This document shows positions 1 to 6,768 of a stretch of DNA of 10,184 nucleotides, piece after piece. The notes below the pieces were generated by a model. That model was not told the origin of the DNA. It made no database searches and saw only the letters and a list, made by a program, of their open reading frames with translations. Numbering within the stretch: the stretch's first letter is position 1; every line of letters begins with the position of its first letter. The translations under genes were made by a program, and so were the position numbers. The DNA is from Limnohabitans sp. (lineage in GTDB: Bacteria > Pseudomonadota > Gammaproteobacteria > Burkholderiales > Burkholderiaceae_C): contig JAKFXJ010000125.1 of NCBI GenBank assembly GCA_021731425.1, positions 1 through 10,184 of the forward strand, read 5' to 3'.

Positions 1-76
1 CGGGCGTGTGAATGACCACCAGCACCGACTCCGGAATTTTGAAAGTCGCAGGCGAAGCGGGGAGCGGGTGCGTCAT
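1..76 (-). CDS. nudB: NUDIX hydrolase, NudB-like (dihydroneopterin triphosphate diphosphatase), N-terminal fragment
   Basis: Only the first 25 codons are in the window; the gene runs off the left edge. The fragment reads MTHPLPASPATF then KIPESVLVVIHTP, which I recognise as the first beta strand of betaproteobacterial NudB-type NUDIX proteins; the NUDIX box itself lies outside. NudB removes pyrophosphate from dihydroneopterin triphosphate in folate synthesis and also acts on dNTPs (family knowledge). I chose the ATG at 76-74. A second in-frame ATG at 118-116 would add 14 residues; neither has a close Shine-Dalgarno, the nearest being GGAG 12 bases before the chosen ATG. It lies just downstream of the histidine kinase gene on the same strand. 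In relatives it commonly follows aspS, which here is almost 5 kb away. The family call is fairly firm, the exact activity less so because so little of the protein is visible. Confidence 0.7.
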   Translation of the reverse strand, partial: MTHPLPASPATFKIPESVLVVIHTP

Positions 77-164
77 GGACGTGGCAGACTCCGAATGAGA
101 GACCAAAGAATAATTCATTGTAGTCAGCCCGTGATGCAGGCATTGATGTGCGCCCTCTCGTGCC

Positions 165-308
165 TCAAGCCTGCCGCCGCTTGTGCGGCAAGACGTCCTG
201 CAGCTGTGTTTTTTGCAAGGGTTTGGACAAAAATGCATTCATGCCCGCGGCCTTCGCCTGCTCAGCGGCATCGTTCATCACATCGGCCGTGAGCGCCACA
301 ATGGGCAC
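165..308 (-). pseudogene. Severed C-terminal part of the kinase receiver domain, beyond an in-frame TAG
   Basis: The 47 codons after the TAG stop at 311-309 stay in the kinase's frame and end at a TGA at 167-165. They begin VPIVALTADVMNDAAEQAKA and include AFLSKPLQ. These are the beta4 ALTA segment with the conserved Thr and the beta5 SKP segment with the conserved Lys of a CheY-like receiver. Together with the upstream 582 codons they would make a normal receiver of about 120 residues and a 630-residue kinase. There is no frameshift: a single base change (for example CAG to TAG) explains the break. It could be a real nonsense mutation, a sequencing error, or a readthrough site. No start codon or ribosome site suggests independent translation of this piece. 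Confidence 0.85.
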
Positions 309-2054
309 CTACCCCCGTGCACCCGGCAAGGCACGAATGTGGCGGGCGCTGCTCAGGCCGTCCATCACGGGCATGTGGATGTCCATCAGCACCAGATCAA
401 AATCGGTCTGGCTGGCTTGCGTGAGCGCTTGCTGGCCGTCTTCTGCGAAGCTGACTTGATGCCCCATGCTTTGCAGCAACAGGCCCACCACCTTGCGGTT
501 GACCGGGTGGTCTTCCGCCACCAAAACACGCAAGGGTTCGCTGGGCGAAGCGGCGCTGATCGGGTCAGGGGCCCGAGGAGTGCCTGCTCTGCTGGCTGGC
601 GCCGAAAGCGCCGACAAAGCCGACCATGGGGTTTTGATGCTCAAGGTGAACACCGAGCCTTGACCCAGTTGGCTGCTTGCACTCAACTCACCGCCCATCA
701 GACGGGCCAAGGATCTGGAGATCTCCAGGCCCAAACCCGATCCCGTCTGCTTGCGCGTGAGAGACGCATCGCCCCAGTGAAAGCGCTCAAACAAGCCCTG
801 CTGCGTGGCCTCACTCATGCCGATGCCGGTGTCGGCGATGTCGATCTGCCAGTGCACACCCTCGAAACTCGAGGTGCGGCGAACACGGATATCGACCTGC
901 CCCTGTTCGGTGTACTTGATGGCATTGCCCACCACATTGAACAAAATTTGCCGCAAGCGCAGTGGATCAACCATCACAAGACAGGGCTTGTGCAGGTCGC
1001 CCGTCAGATGCAGTCGCAAGCCCTTGGTCTGAGCTTGTACCCGCATGAACCGGTGCACTTCTTGCAAAAAGTCGCCCATGTCTGTGGGCTCTGGATGGAT
1101 CTGAATTTTGCCGACTTCCAGCGCCGAGACCTCCAAAACATCGTTGAGGACGGCCAGCAAATGCGAAGCGCTGCTTTTGGCGGTCTGGATCAGATCGGCT
1201 TGCTCTGAACCATTCTGAGTTTTTTCCAGCAAGCCGAGCATGCCCAAAATGCCATTAAATGGTGTCCGCAACTCGTGGCTCATGTTCGCCAAGAAACGAC
1301 TTTTGCCCTGGTTCGCACTTTCGGCTTGTTCTTTGGCTTGCATCAACTGCGCGTGCAAACGTTGCTGCGCTCTTTGGGACTGTTTTTGTTGGCGCTCGTG
1401 GACATACAAGCCCACTGCGCCCATGACCAGACCCAAGATTTGCGCGACGGTGAGCCATGCGATCCACTGACTTTGCTCGCGAACGGTGGCCACTTGATTT
1501 TGAATCCACTCTCCCATGACCTTGTCCGAGGCCGAGTTCAACGCCTGAACCTCGGGGCCCAGCTGCTGCAACTCTTGCATGAGTCCGGGCCACGCTGCCG
1601 ATGCCCAGTCTTGCCTGTCCACCAGTGGGGCGGTCCTGGCCACCCAGTCCAACAAGCGGGGGGCCAATTCGGTGTATTCCTCACGGTGATGCACCCGCGC
1701 AACACTGGGGCTGTTGAGTAACAAATCGACTCGGCTGACCAAAATGTCAAAACGCAAAGACCGCTCTCTGGCCAAGTCAGGCTGCGTCATGTCGGCTTGG
1801 CCAAGGTCTACCCGCGTCATGGCCGCATCAAAGCGCCACAACTCGCGCTCCAAATGGGTCGTGATGGCCGTGAGCGAATCTTCCTGCAGCCGTGCAGCAG
1901 CCTCCAGGGCTTGGGCCTGACGCCATTGCACGGTGGTGGCCACCACCAAGGCCGAGATCACAAGAACCGCCACCAGAGCCAAGCCCCAGATGAACCGTGA
2001 CGGTGTCAGGTGTTGCGACCCTTCTGAATCAGGCGTGGCATCGAGCGTTTGCAT
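309..2054 (-). CDS. Hybrid sensor histidine kinase with receiver domain cut short by an in-frame stop
   Basis: Inner-membrane two-component sensor kinase. Numbered from the GTG at 2057: TM1 about 22-41; a periplasmic, largely helical sensor region about 42-197 with no recognised fold; TM2 about 198-219; a coiled-coil linker rich in Gln; HisKA with the H-box [13 protein letters not shown] and phospho-accepting H261; HATPase_c about 360-475 with N-box [10 protein letters not shown]1 DTGIGM, F-box LFERF and G2 [12 protein letters not shown]; then a flexible Ala/Pro/Ser linker and a receiver from about 508 with E515/D516 and phospho-acceptor D559 in [13 protein letters not shown]. The TAG at 311-309 ends the receiver before its conserved Thr and Lys. 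No HPt or DNA-binding domain follows, so an HPt partner elsewhere would be needed. The ATG at 2054 overlaps the upstream stop as TGATG, with GAGG seven bases ahead; the GTG at 2057 is an alternative. Signal and output are unknown. Confidence 0.9.
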   Translation of the reverse strand: MQTLDATPDSEGSQHLTPSRFIWGLALVAVLVISALVVATTVQWRQAQALEAAARLQEDSLTAITTHLERELWRFDAAMTRVDLGQADMTQPDLARERSLRFDILVSRVDLLLNSPSVARVHHREEYTELAPRLLDWVARTAPLVDRQDWASAAWPGLMQELQQLGPEVQALNSASDKVMGEWIQNQVATVREQSQWIAWLTVAQILGLVMGAVGLYVHERQQKQSQRAQQRLHAQLMQAKEQAESANQGKSRFLANMSHELRTPFNGILGMLGLLEKTQNGSEQADLIQTAKSSASHLLAVLNDVLEVSALEVGKIQIHPEPTDMGDFLQEVHRFMRVQAQTKGLRLHLTGDLHKPCLVMVDPLRLRQILFNVVGNAIKYTEQGQVDIRVRRTSSFEGVHWQIDIADTGIGMSEATQQGLFERFHWGDASLTRKQTGSGLGLEISRSLARLMGGELSASSQLGQGSVFTLSIKTPWSALSALSAPASRAGTPRAPDPISAASPSEPLRVLVAEDHPVNRKVVGLLLQSMGHQVSFAEDGQQALTQASQTDFDLVLMDIHMPVMDGLSSARHIRALPGARG

Positions 2055-2065
2055 CACTCCACCTC
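2054..2065 (-). promoter_or_regulatory. TGATG stop-start overlap with internal GAGG, coupling kinase translation to the upstream gene
   Basis: The stop codon TGA (2056-2054) of the exported Mo-fold protein shares its last base with the ATG of the kinase. GAGG at 2065-2062, inside the last codons of the upstream gene, lies seven bases before that ATG. This is the classic arrangement for translational coupling and argues that the two proteins are made in a fixed ratio. Confidence 0.75.
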
Positions 2066-2611
2066 AATGGCCTTGAGTTGCCAAATGGAGCGCTCGTAGT
2101 AGGTTTTGTGCTGGAGTTCTTTTTTGGCATCAAAGGGATAAACAATGAACAAAGGGCCCTTGGTTCGCACCGGGATCGCTTGGCCGTTCATTTGCACGGC
2201 CACCACCACGTCGTGCTCTCTTGCATCGGACACGGGCAGCTTCACGCGGTAATCGTTGAGCGCCACCGCCCGAATGTGCTGACCTTTGGCCTTGACCAAC
2301 TTCAGGACATCGCGCAGCAAGGGGCCGCTGAATGAGACTGGTTTTTGATCCCAGGGGGTCTGTGTGGTGAAGCTTTTTTGCGGCAAGGCCTGCAAAGCCC
2401 TCATGTCCAAGGCCGCCACTTTGCCCTGGTTGTGTGCCTCAATCAGGCCAGACACCTGCAAAACCACAGGCCCTTTGGGCGCGTCCAGGGCCCAAACAGC
2501 AGATCCCGCAAACAGGCCCGACATGACGCAGAGCACACCCACGTTTCGGAGCAAATAGGGCAAGACTGTTTTTGTGTTTTCGCTGACTGCCAGCAAATGG
2601 CTTTTGCACAT
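2054..2611 (-). CDS. Exported protein with oxidoreductase molybdopterin-binding (sulfite-oxidase-like) fold, lacking the Mo-ligand cysteine
   Basis: A 185-residue protein from the ATG at 2611. An upstream in-frame TTG at 2635 is less likely; GGA precedes the chosen ATG by about ten bases. An N-terminal hydrophobic stretch about 24-41 ending SAVWA looks like a signal peptidase I signal, so it should be periplasmic. The mature part carries the small-family pattern FTTQTPW (81-87), [10 protein letters not shown] (94-103), [10 protein letters not shown] (117-126), a [13 protein letters not shown] segment leading into FIVYPFD (141-161), and a C-terminal WQLKAIEV. These match short relatives of the sulfite oxidase/YedY Mo domain (COG3915-like, by recollection). 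Catalytic members coordinate Mo through one Cys; this mature protein has no Cys at all, so it probably is not a Mo enzyme. It is the first gene of an overlapping pair with the kinase, which suggests it is the sensor's periplasmic partner (inference). An unusual cofactor ligand remains possible. Confidence 0.8.
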   Translation of the reverse strand: MCKSHLLAVSENTKTVLPYLLRNVGVLCVMSGLFAGSAVWALDAPKGPVVLQVSGLIEAHNQGKVAALDMRALQALPQKSFTTQTPWDQKPVSFSGPLLRDVLKLVKAKGQHIRAVALNDYRVKLPVSDAREHDVVVAVQMNGQAIPVRTKGPLFIVYPFDAKKELQHKTYYERSIWQLKAIEVE

Positions 2612-2712
2612 GATCGTTTTTCCGTTATTACACAATTAAACTATTTAGAATTATATTTTGCAATTTAAAACACTAAAAATAATTTGTTTCAAACTGTAAA
2701 AGTGATTGCCAA
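2612..2712. promoter_or_regulatory. AT-rich divergent promoter region
   Basis: This stretch is strikingly AT-rich compared with the surrounding GC-rich genes and separates two divergently read gene groups. For the leftward pair a perfect TATAAT lies on the minus strand at 2655-2650; the -35 region is weak (no good match at 16-18 bases), and the predicted start near 2643 would leave a leader of about 30 bases. For the rightward ABC-type gene a possible TTGCAA with TAATTT 16 bases downstream is visible but unconvincing. Promoter activity is an inference. Confidence 0.45.
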
Positions 2713-2734
2713 TTGCGTCCCGACCGAGACGCAA
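2713..2734. repeat. Perfect 7-bp inverted repeat upstream of the ABC-type gene
   Basis: TTGCGTC at 2713-2719 and GACGCAA at 2728-2734 are exact reverse complements, separated by CCGACCGA, itself a tandem CCGA. No T-run follows. It may be an operator between the divergent genes or a hairpin in the leader of the ABC-type gene. It also overlaps the only earlier in-frame start codon (TTG at 2713), which makes that start less likely. Confidence 0.5.
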
Positions 2735-2760
2735 CATCACACTTGCACCCTGCTGATAGC

Positions 2761-3417
2761 ATGCAGGCCATGCTGAGACAAACTTTTGCTCCCTTGCACA
2801 AGAGCACCCCAACCGTGCTGAGCGTCACCGGCCTGAGCGGGGGCCCGGCCGAGATGCCGCTTTTTCACGATCTTGCCGTGCAACTGCCCGCCGGTGTGAG
2901 CGCCTTGCTGGGTGATGAGGGCGTGGGCAAGACCAGCTTGATGCGCTTGCTCAGCGGTGATTTGACGCCCACCGCAGGGCAGCTGCGCTTGAAGGGCGAG
3001 GCGGCTACTTTGGCCCTGCCCCAACCTTCGGTCGTTTTTTGGACCGACCTGCGCTTGCCGCTGCACGACCACGACACGCCCGCACAATGTTGGGCCCTCC
3101 TTCGGGCATCTTGTCCTGAATGGTCCGAGGACACCCAAAAGGAGCTGATCGAGGCCTTGCAATTGGCCCCACACCTGGACAAAAAGCTGAACATGCTGTC
3201 GACCGGGAGTCGCCGCAAGGTCGGCCTCGTAGCGGCGCTCGCATGTGGGGCCACAGTCACTTTGCTGGACCAGCCTTTTGTCTCGCTGGACCAGACCTCC
3301 ATCCGAAGCCTTCAGGCCTTCTTGTCGAAGCTGGGTAAAAACCCCGACCGCGCCTGGCTGATCGCCGACTACGAAAAGCCTGTCCATCTGCCGCTGGTCT
3401 CGGTCCTCAAGCTCTGA
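2761..3417 (+). CDS. Orphan ABC-type ATPase with substituted catalytic residues
   Basis: A 218-residue soluble nucleotide-binding domain. From the ATG at 2761: Walker A GDEGVGKT (51-58), signature LSTGS (146-150), Walker B VTLLD (166-170), D-loop SLD (175-177). The residue after the Walker B Asp, normally the catalytic Glu, is Gln171 (codon at 3271). At the expected Q-loop the sequence is VVFWTD (91-96) with Trp where Gln is usual, and the H-loop region reads LIADYE (200-205) with no His. So it probably binds ATP but hydrolyses it poorly or not at all (inference from motif loss). No permease, substrate-binding protein or second ATPase gene is adjacent, so it is not a recognisable transporter operon. 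No good ribosome site precedes either 2761 or the next ATG at 2770; the start is uncertain. It is 137 bases before the transglycosylase gene on the same strand. It may be a subunit for a permease encoded elsewhere or a regulatory relic. Confidence 0.75.
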   Translation: MQAMLRQTFAPLHKSTPTVLSVTGLSGGPAEMPLFHDLAVQLPAGVSALLGDEGVGKTSLMRLLSGDLTPTAGQLRLKGEAATLALPQPSVVFWTDLRLPLHDHDTPAQCWALLRASCPEWSEDTQKELIEALQLAPHLDKKLNMLSTGSRRKVGLVAALACGATVTLLDQPFVSLDQTSIRSLQAFLSKLGKNPDRAWLIADYEKPVHLPLVSVLKL

Positions 3418-3420
3418 AGC

Positions 3421-3550
3421 GGGTTGAACGCCCCCGCGCCCCTTACGGGTTTGGCATTCAAGATGACGATCGTCGTACCGATACTCCCAATAGGAATGGT
3501 TTCATGCTGACGGTTGGCGTGACCAGCGATTTTCCCGGCCCCCTCAACCC
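3421..3550 (+). other. Intergenic leader with distant inverted repeat and a 10-bp palindrome
   Basis: The gap between the ABC-type gene and the transglycosylase has no credible gene. It begins with GGGTTGA (3421-3427) and ends with its exact complement TCAACCC (3544-3550), just before the transglycosylase start. Inside lies the perfect palindrome GACGATCGTC (3465-3474) and a possible short stem GCGGG/CCCGC near 3419-3437. It may fold as a structured leader or hold an operator. It matches no riboswitch class I know. Confidence 0.3.
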
Positions 3551-3554
3551 TTGA

Positions 3555-4058
3555 ATGACACCCACTTTGCTGCCATTTAACCGTCATCGCTGCTGGACCT
3601 TTTGCTTGTGCGTGCTGGCCTGGACCCATGCGGCAGCCCACGCCAAAACACAGACTCCAAACCAGCCCGCCTCGAGCCTGGCTGCTGATCAATGCCTGTT
3701 ACCGGCCGCCCAACGGCATGGCGTGAACCCGGACATCTTGCGGGCCATTCTGCAAGTCGAGTCGGGCATGCGCCCTCATGTGGTGAGCCGCAACCGCAAT
3801 GGGAGCATCGATGTTGGGATGGCCCAAATCAACTCGATCCACTTTCGGGAACTGGCGCAATGGGGCATCACCCCCGAACGGTTGCTGGACCCTTGTGTGG
3901 CCACTCATGTGGCGGCTTGGCACCTCAAACGCGTCATGCTGCACCATGGCAACACCTGGTTTGGTGTGGCCGCCTACCACTCGGCCACACCCGTTCACAA
4001 CCGGCGCTATCAGGCTTTGCTGCGGCAAGAGCTGGTGCGCACAGGGGTATGGCGCTGA
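3555..4058 (+). CDS. Secreted lytic transglycosylase, IagB/VirB1-like SLT domain
   Basis: A 167-residue periplasmic peptidoglycan-cleaving enzyme (non-hydrolytic cut between MurNAc and GlcNAc, family knowledge). Residues 1-30 form a signal sequence with hydrophobic core FCLCVLAW and a likely cut after AHA. The SLT domain spans about 45-160: catalytic Glu69 in LQVESGMRP, the SIDVGMAQINSIHF motif (84-97), and AAYHSATP (139-146) where many relatives have AYNSG. Cys47 and Cys114 flank the fold and probably form a disulfide, as in small IagB-type enzymes. An in-frame TGA directly before the ATG fixes the limit of the start; no clear Shine-Dalgarno is seen. Small members of this family usually open the wall for secretion, pilus or conjugation machines, but no such genes lie nearby, so its partner, if any, is elsewhere. 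Confidence 0.88.
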   Translation: MTPTLLPFNRHRCWTFCLCVLAWTHAAAHAKTQTPNQPASSLAADQCLLPAAQRHGVNPDILRAILQVESGMRPHVVSRNRNGSIDVGMAQINSIHFRELAQWGITPERLLDPCVATHVAAWHLKRVMLHHGNTWFGVAAYHSATPVHNRRYQALLRQELVRTGVWR

Positions 4059-4090
4059 CGACGCCCAGACAAAGCCACCAGAATTTTCAA

Positions 4091-4127
4091 GCCGACACGA
4101 TCTGCACGCCACTGAGCTCGTGTTGGT
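4091..4127. repeat. Hairpin downstream of the transglycosylase gene
   Basis: CCGACACGA (4092-4100) pairs with TCGTGTTGG (4118-4126), nine pairs with one G-T wobble and a 17-base loop; an extra wobble extends it to 4091/4127. No T-run follows, so it is not a standard intrinsic terminator. It could be a 3' end stabiliser or a factor-assisted terminator for the transglycosylase transcript. Confidence 0.4.
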
Positions 4128-4193
4128 AAATGGCACAAGAGAACGCCTAAAAACAAGGTCAATTTCGAAACATTGACAATATTTGCGGCTATT

Positions 4194-4221
4194 TTGACGC
4201 TATGCCCCATAATCTGATAGT
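4194..4221 (+). promoter_or_regulatory. Possible sigma70 promoter for the RRM protein gene
   Basis: TTGACG (4194-4199) is followed after 16 bases by GATAGT (4216-4221). The predicted start near 4228 gives a leader of about 120 bases before the RRM gene. A perfect TTGACA at 4173-4178 lies upstream but has no matching -10 at normal spacing. Long leaders are common for cold-responsive RNA-binding protein genes, but no specific element is recognised here. Confidence 0.35.
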
Positions 4222-4337
4222 GCGCGTTCATTTAACGTCACATTTGAGGTGATCGGTCAGTTTCGCGCGCTACGGCGGCACTTTTCAGGTTTGTTGTGCT
4301 TTCGGGACCCCATCGCTTTTGTTTTCATGTGTTTTTC

Positions 4338-4342
4338 AGGAG
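4338..4342 (+). promoter_or_regulatory. Ribosome binding site fixing the RRM gene start
   Basis: AGGAG lies five bases before the ATG at 4348. It decides for this start over in-frame upstream starts from 4249, whose extra residues do not resemble RRM proteins. Confidence 0.75.
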
Positions 4343-4347
4343 TCCCC

Positions 4348-4776
4348 ATGGGCAATAAACTTTACGTCGGCAATCTGCCGTATACCGTTCGCGACGAAGA
4401 CCTGCAACAGGCATTCGGCGAATTCGGCACCATCACCAGCGCCAAAGTCATGATGGAGCGCGACACAGGTCGTTCCAAAGGGTTCGGTTTTGTGGAAATG
4501 GGCAGCGATGCCGAAGCCCAAGCCGCGATCAACGGCATGAACGGCCAATCCTTGGGTGGTCGCAGCATCACTGTGAACGAAGCCCGTCCGATGGAGGCAC
4601 GTCCTCCACGCACCGGTGGTTTCGGTGGTGGTGGTGGCTACGGCGGTGGCGGCCGTTCCGGTGGCGGCGGCTACGGTGGCAGTGACCGCTCCGGTGGCGG
4701 CGGCTACGGCGGTGGTGGCGATCGCTCCGGCGGTGGCGGCTACGGCGGTGGTGGCGGCGGCCGCGGCGGCTACTAA
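4348..4776 (+). CDS. Glycine-rich RRM-domain RNA-binding protein
   Basis: A 142-residue cytoplasmic RNA-binding protein with one RRM (about 3-80) and a Gly/Tyr/Arg/Ser tail. RNP2 is LYVGNL (5-10) and RNP1 is KGFGFVEM (44-51), with the aromatic residues that stack on RNA present (Tyr6, Phe46, Phe48). The tail holds three RSGGGGYGG units starting at residues 103, 114 and 126, ending RGGY. This is the architecture of the bacterial small RRM proteins of cyanobacteria and proteobacteria, often cold-induced and thought to act as RNA chaperones (family knowledge). The gene has its own putative promoter, a long leader and a strong terminator, so it is probably a single-gene unit, convergent with aspS. 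Tyr/Arg-rich low-complexity tails can favour RNA-dependent condensation; that is speculation here. Confidence 0.93.
   Translation: MGNKLYVGNLPYTVRDEDLQQAFGEFGTITSAKVMMERDTGRSKGFGFVEMGSDAEAQAAINGMNGQSLGGRSITVNEARPMEARPPRTGGFGGGGGYGGGGRSGGGGYGGSDRSGGGGYGGGGDRSGGGGYGGGGGGRGGY
4654..4758 (+). repeat. In-frame tandem repeats encoding RSGGGGYGG units
   Basis: Three tandem copies of 33-36 bases begin at about 4654, 4687 and 4723 and differ mainly at third codon positions. Such GC-rich in-frame repeats can gain or lose units by slippage without shifting frame, so tail length may vary between strains. Confidence 0.8.
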
Positions 4777-4856
4777 GCCCTGCGAACCCTGTTAACGGCA
4801 GCAATGCCATTGCAAAATTTCTTGGCTCAGCCTCACGGCTGATACCAGACATCATA

Positions 4857-4888
4857 GGCTTCAAGACTTCGGTTTTGAGGCCTTTTTT
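4857..4888 (+). terminator. Intrinsic terminator of the RRM gene
   Basis: GGCTTCAAGAC (4857-4867) and GTTTTGAGGCC (4872-4882) form an 11-pair stem (two G-T wobbles) closed by a TTCG tetraloop, followed by six T (4883-4888). This is a textbook rho-independent terminator for the plus-strand RRM transcript. Confidence 0.92.
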
Positions 4889-4906
4889 GTGGGCGTGTCA
4901 CCAACA

Positions 4907-4932
4907 ACAACGCCACCCGAAGGTGGCGTTGT
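4907..4932 (-). terminator. Probable terminator hairpin of aspS
   Basis: ACAACGCCACC (4907-4917) and GGTGGCGTTGT (4922-4932) are a perfect 11-bp inverted repeat lying 21 bases past the aspS stop. Read on the minus strand the loop is TTCG. The bases that follow are only moderately T-rich (TGTTGG), so termination is likely but less canonical than for the facing RRM terminator. Confidence 0.7.
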
Positions 4933-4953
4933 CAGGGAAGCGTTCAGCGAAAC

Positions 4954-6768
4954 TTAGGCCGACTTGACCGCATCCACATTGCGCAAGCGGATGTGCAGTT
5001 CGCGCAATTGCTTCTCGTCCACAGGGCTGGGTGCTTGCGTGAGCAAACACTGAGCACGTTGTGTCTTGGGGAAGGCGATCACGTCGCGGATGGATTCCGC
5101 ACCGGTCATGAGTGTGACGATGCGGTCCAGACCGAAAGCCAAGCCGCCGTGAGGAGGCGCTCCGTATTGCAGCGCGTCGAGCAAGAAGCCGAACTTGAGC
5201 TGAGCTTCTTCGGGCGTGATCTTCAGGGCATCAAACACTTTTTGCTGAACATCGGCGCGGTGGATACGGACCGAGCCGCCCCCCATTTCCCAACCGTTCA
5301 AGACCATGTCATAGCCCTTGGAGATGCACTTCTCGGGGGCGGTGACCATCCAGTCTTCGTGGCCGTCTTTGGGCGCTGTGAAGGGGTGGTGCACGGCGGT
5401 GTAACGCTGGCTCTCGTCGTCATACTCGAACATCGGAAAGTCCACCACCCACATCGGGGCCCAGCGGTCTTCAAAAAGGCCGTTGGCTTTGCCGAAGGCG
5501 CTGTGGCCAATCTTGATGCGCAAAGCACCAATGGCATCGTTGACGATTTTCTCCTTGTCGGCGCCAAAGAAAATCAGATCGCCGTTTTGGGCACCCGAGC
5601 GCTCCAGCACCGCATTCAACGCGGCGTCGTGGATGTTCTTGACGATGGGCGACTGCAAACCGTCACGGCCTTTGGACAGGTCGTTGACGCGGATATAGGC
5701 CAAGCCCTTGGCGCCGTAGATCTTGACGAACTCGGTGTAGGCATCGATCTCGCCACGGCTGATGCCGCCGCCTTCGACCGAACCACCCGGCACGCGCAGC
5801 GCCACCACGCGGCCGCCCTTCATGTTGGCAGCACCCGAGAACACCTTGAAGTCCACGTCCGCCATGACATCGGTCACTTCGGTGAACTGCAGTTTCACGC
5901 GCAGGTCGGGCTTGTCGGAGCCATAGATGTGCATGGCTTCTTGGTAGGTCATGACCGGGAACTCGCCCAGGTCCACGCCAATGGTTTTCTGGAACACGCG
6001 CTTGATCATGCCCTGGAACATGTCGCGGATTTCTTCTTCGGTCAGGAACGATGTTTCGATATCGATCTGGGTGAATTCGGGCTGGCGATCAGCGCGCAAG
6101 TCTTCGTCGCGGAAGCACTTGGTGATTTGGTAATAACGGTCGTAGCCGGCCACCATCAAGAGCTGCTTGAACAGCTGGGGCGACTGGGGCAAAGCAAAGA
6201 ACTGGCCGTCGTGCACGCGGCTGGGCACCAGATAATCGCGTGCGCCTTCGGGTGTGCTCTTGGTGAGCATGGGGGTTTCGATGTCCACAAAACCGTTTTC
6301 GTCGAGGTACTTGCGCACTTCCATCGCCACCTTGTAGCGCAGCATCAGGTTGTTTTGCATGTACGGACGGCGCAAGTCCAGCACCCGGTGTGTCAGGCGT
6401 GTGGTCTCGGACAGGTTGTCTTCGTCGATCTGGAACGGGGGCGTGACCGACTCGTTCAGAACAATCAGCTCGTGGCACAGTACCTCGATCTTGCCGCTTT
6501 TGAGGCCATCGTTGGTGGTGCCTTCGGGGCGGGCACGCACGATGCCTTTGATCTGCACGCAGTATTCATTACGGACCTCTTCGGCCACCTTGAACATGTC
6601 AGGGCGGTCTGGGTCGCACACCACCTGGGATTGGCCTTCGCGGTCGCGCAGGTCAATGAAGATCACACCGCCATGGTCGCGGCGACGGTTGACCCAGCCA
6701 CACAGGCTCACGGTTTGGCCGATCAGGGCTTCGGTCACCAGACCGCAATAGTGGGAACGCATGGACAT
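4954..6768 (-). CDS. aspS: Aspartate--tRNA ligase, probably the non-discriminating type
   Basis: A full-length 604-residue bacterial class IIb synthetase that attaches Asp to tRNA in the cytoplasm. Order: N-terminal OB-fold anticodon-binding domain (about 1-105, with [12 protein letters not shown]); class II motif 1 around [20 protein letters not shown] (160-179); motif 2 [17 protein letters not shown] (218-234); the bacterial GAD insertion (about 290-420); motif 3 GLAFGLDRI near the end. His32 in RRRDHGG and the Gly of ARPEG match the residues reported for non-discriminating AspRS such as that of Pseudomonas aeruginosa; E. coli has Leu at the first position. Such enzymes also charge tRNA-Asn, with GatCAB then amidating it. 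The ATG at 6768 is used; a second ATG at 6762 is possible. It lies 46 bases after the DUF502 gene, probably in one transcript with it and the fmdB-type gene. Confidence 0.98.
   Translation of the reverse strand: MSMRSHYCGLVTEALIGQTVSLCGWVNRRRDHGGVIFIDLRDREGQSQVVCDPDRPDMFKVAEEVRNEYCVQIKGIVRARPEGTTNDGLKSGKIEVLCHELIVLNESVTPPFQIDEDNLSETTRLTHRVLDLRRPYMQNNLMLRYKVAMEVRKYLDENGFVDIETPMLTKSTPEGARDYLVPSRVHDGQFFALPQSPQLFKQLLMVAGYDRYYQITKCFRDEDLRADRQPEFTQIDIETSFLTEEEIRDMFQGMIKRVFQKTIGVDLGEFPVMTYQEAMHIYGSDKPDLRVKLQFTEVTDVMADVDFKVFSGAANMKGGRVVALRVPGGSVEGGGISRGEIDAYTEFVKIYGAKGLAYIRVNDLSKGRDGLQSPIVKNIHDAALNAVLERSGAQNGDLIFFGADKEKIVNDAIGALRIKIGHSAFGKANGLFEDRWAPMWVVDFPMFEYDDESQRYTAVHHPFTAPKDGHEDWMVTAPEKCISKGYDMVLNGWEMGGGSVRIHRADVQQKVFDALKITPEEAQLKFGFLLDALQYGAPPHGGLAFGLDRIVTLMTGAESIRDVIAFPKTQRAQCLLTQAPSPVDEKQLRELHIRLRNVDAVKSA

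Noticed and set aside
183..1208. 341-codon open frame on the plus strand opposite the kinase
   Set aside because: Antisense to recognisable HATPase and receiver motifs; its product shows no domain.
2737..3387. 216-codon minus-strand open frame opposite the ABC-type ATPase
   Set aside because: Gln/Gly/Arg-rich shadow; the plus strand has Walker A, signature and Walker B in order.
3465..3512. Short peptide frame or guanidine-II-like ACGR hairpins in the leader before the transglycosylase
   Set aside because: The 15-codon frame has no ribosome site, and only one ACGA-containing dyad is present instead of the paired hairpins the riboswitch needs.
4249..4347. N-terminal extension of the RRM protein
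   Set aside because: The added residues do not resemble RRM proteins and AGGAG sits just before the ATG at 4348.
4654..4758. CRISPR-like array from the regular repeats
   Set aside because: The repeats are in frame inside a coding Gly-rich tail, with no unique spacers.
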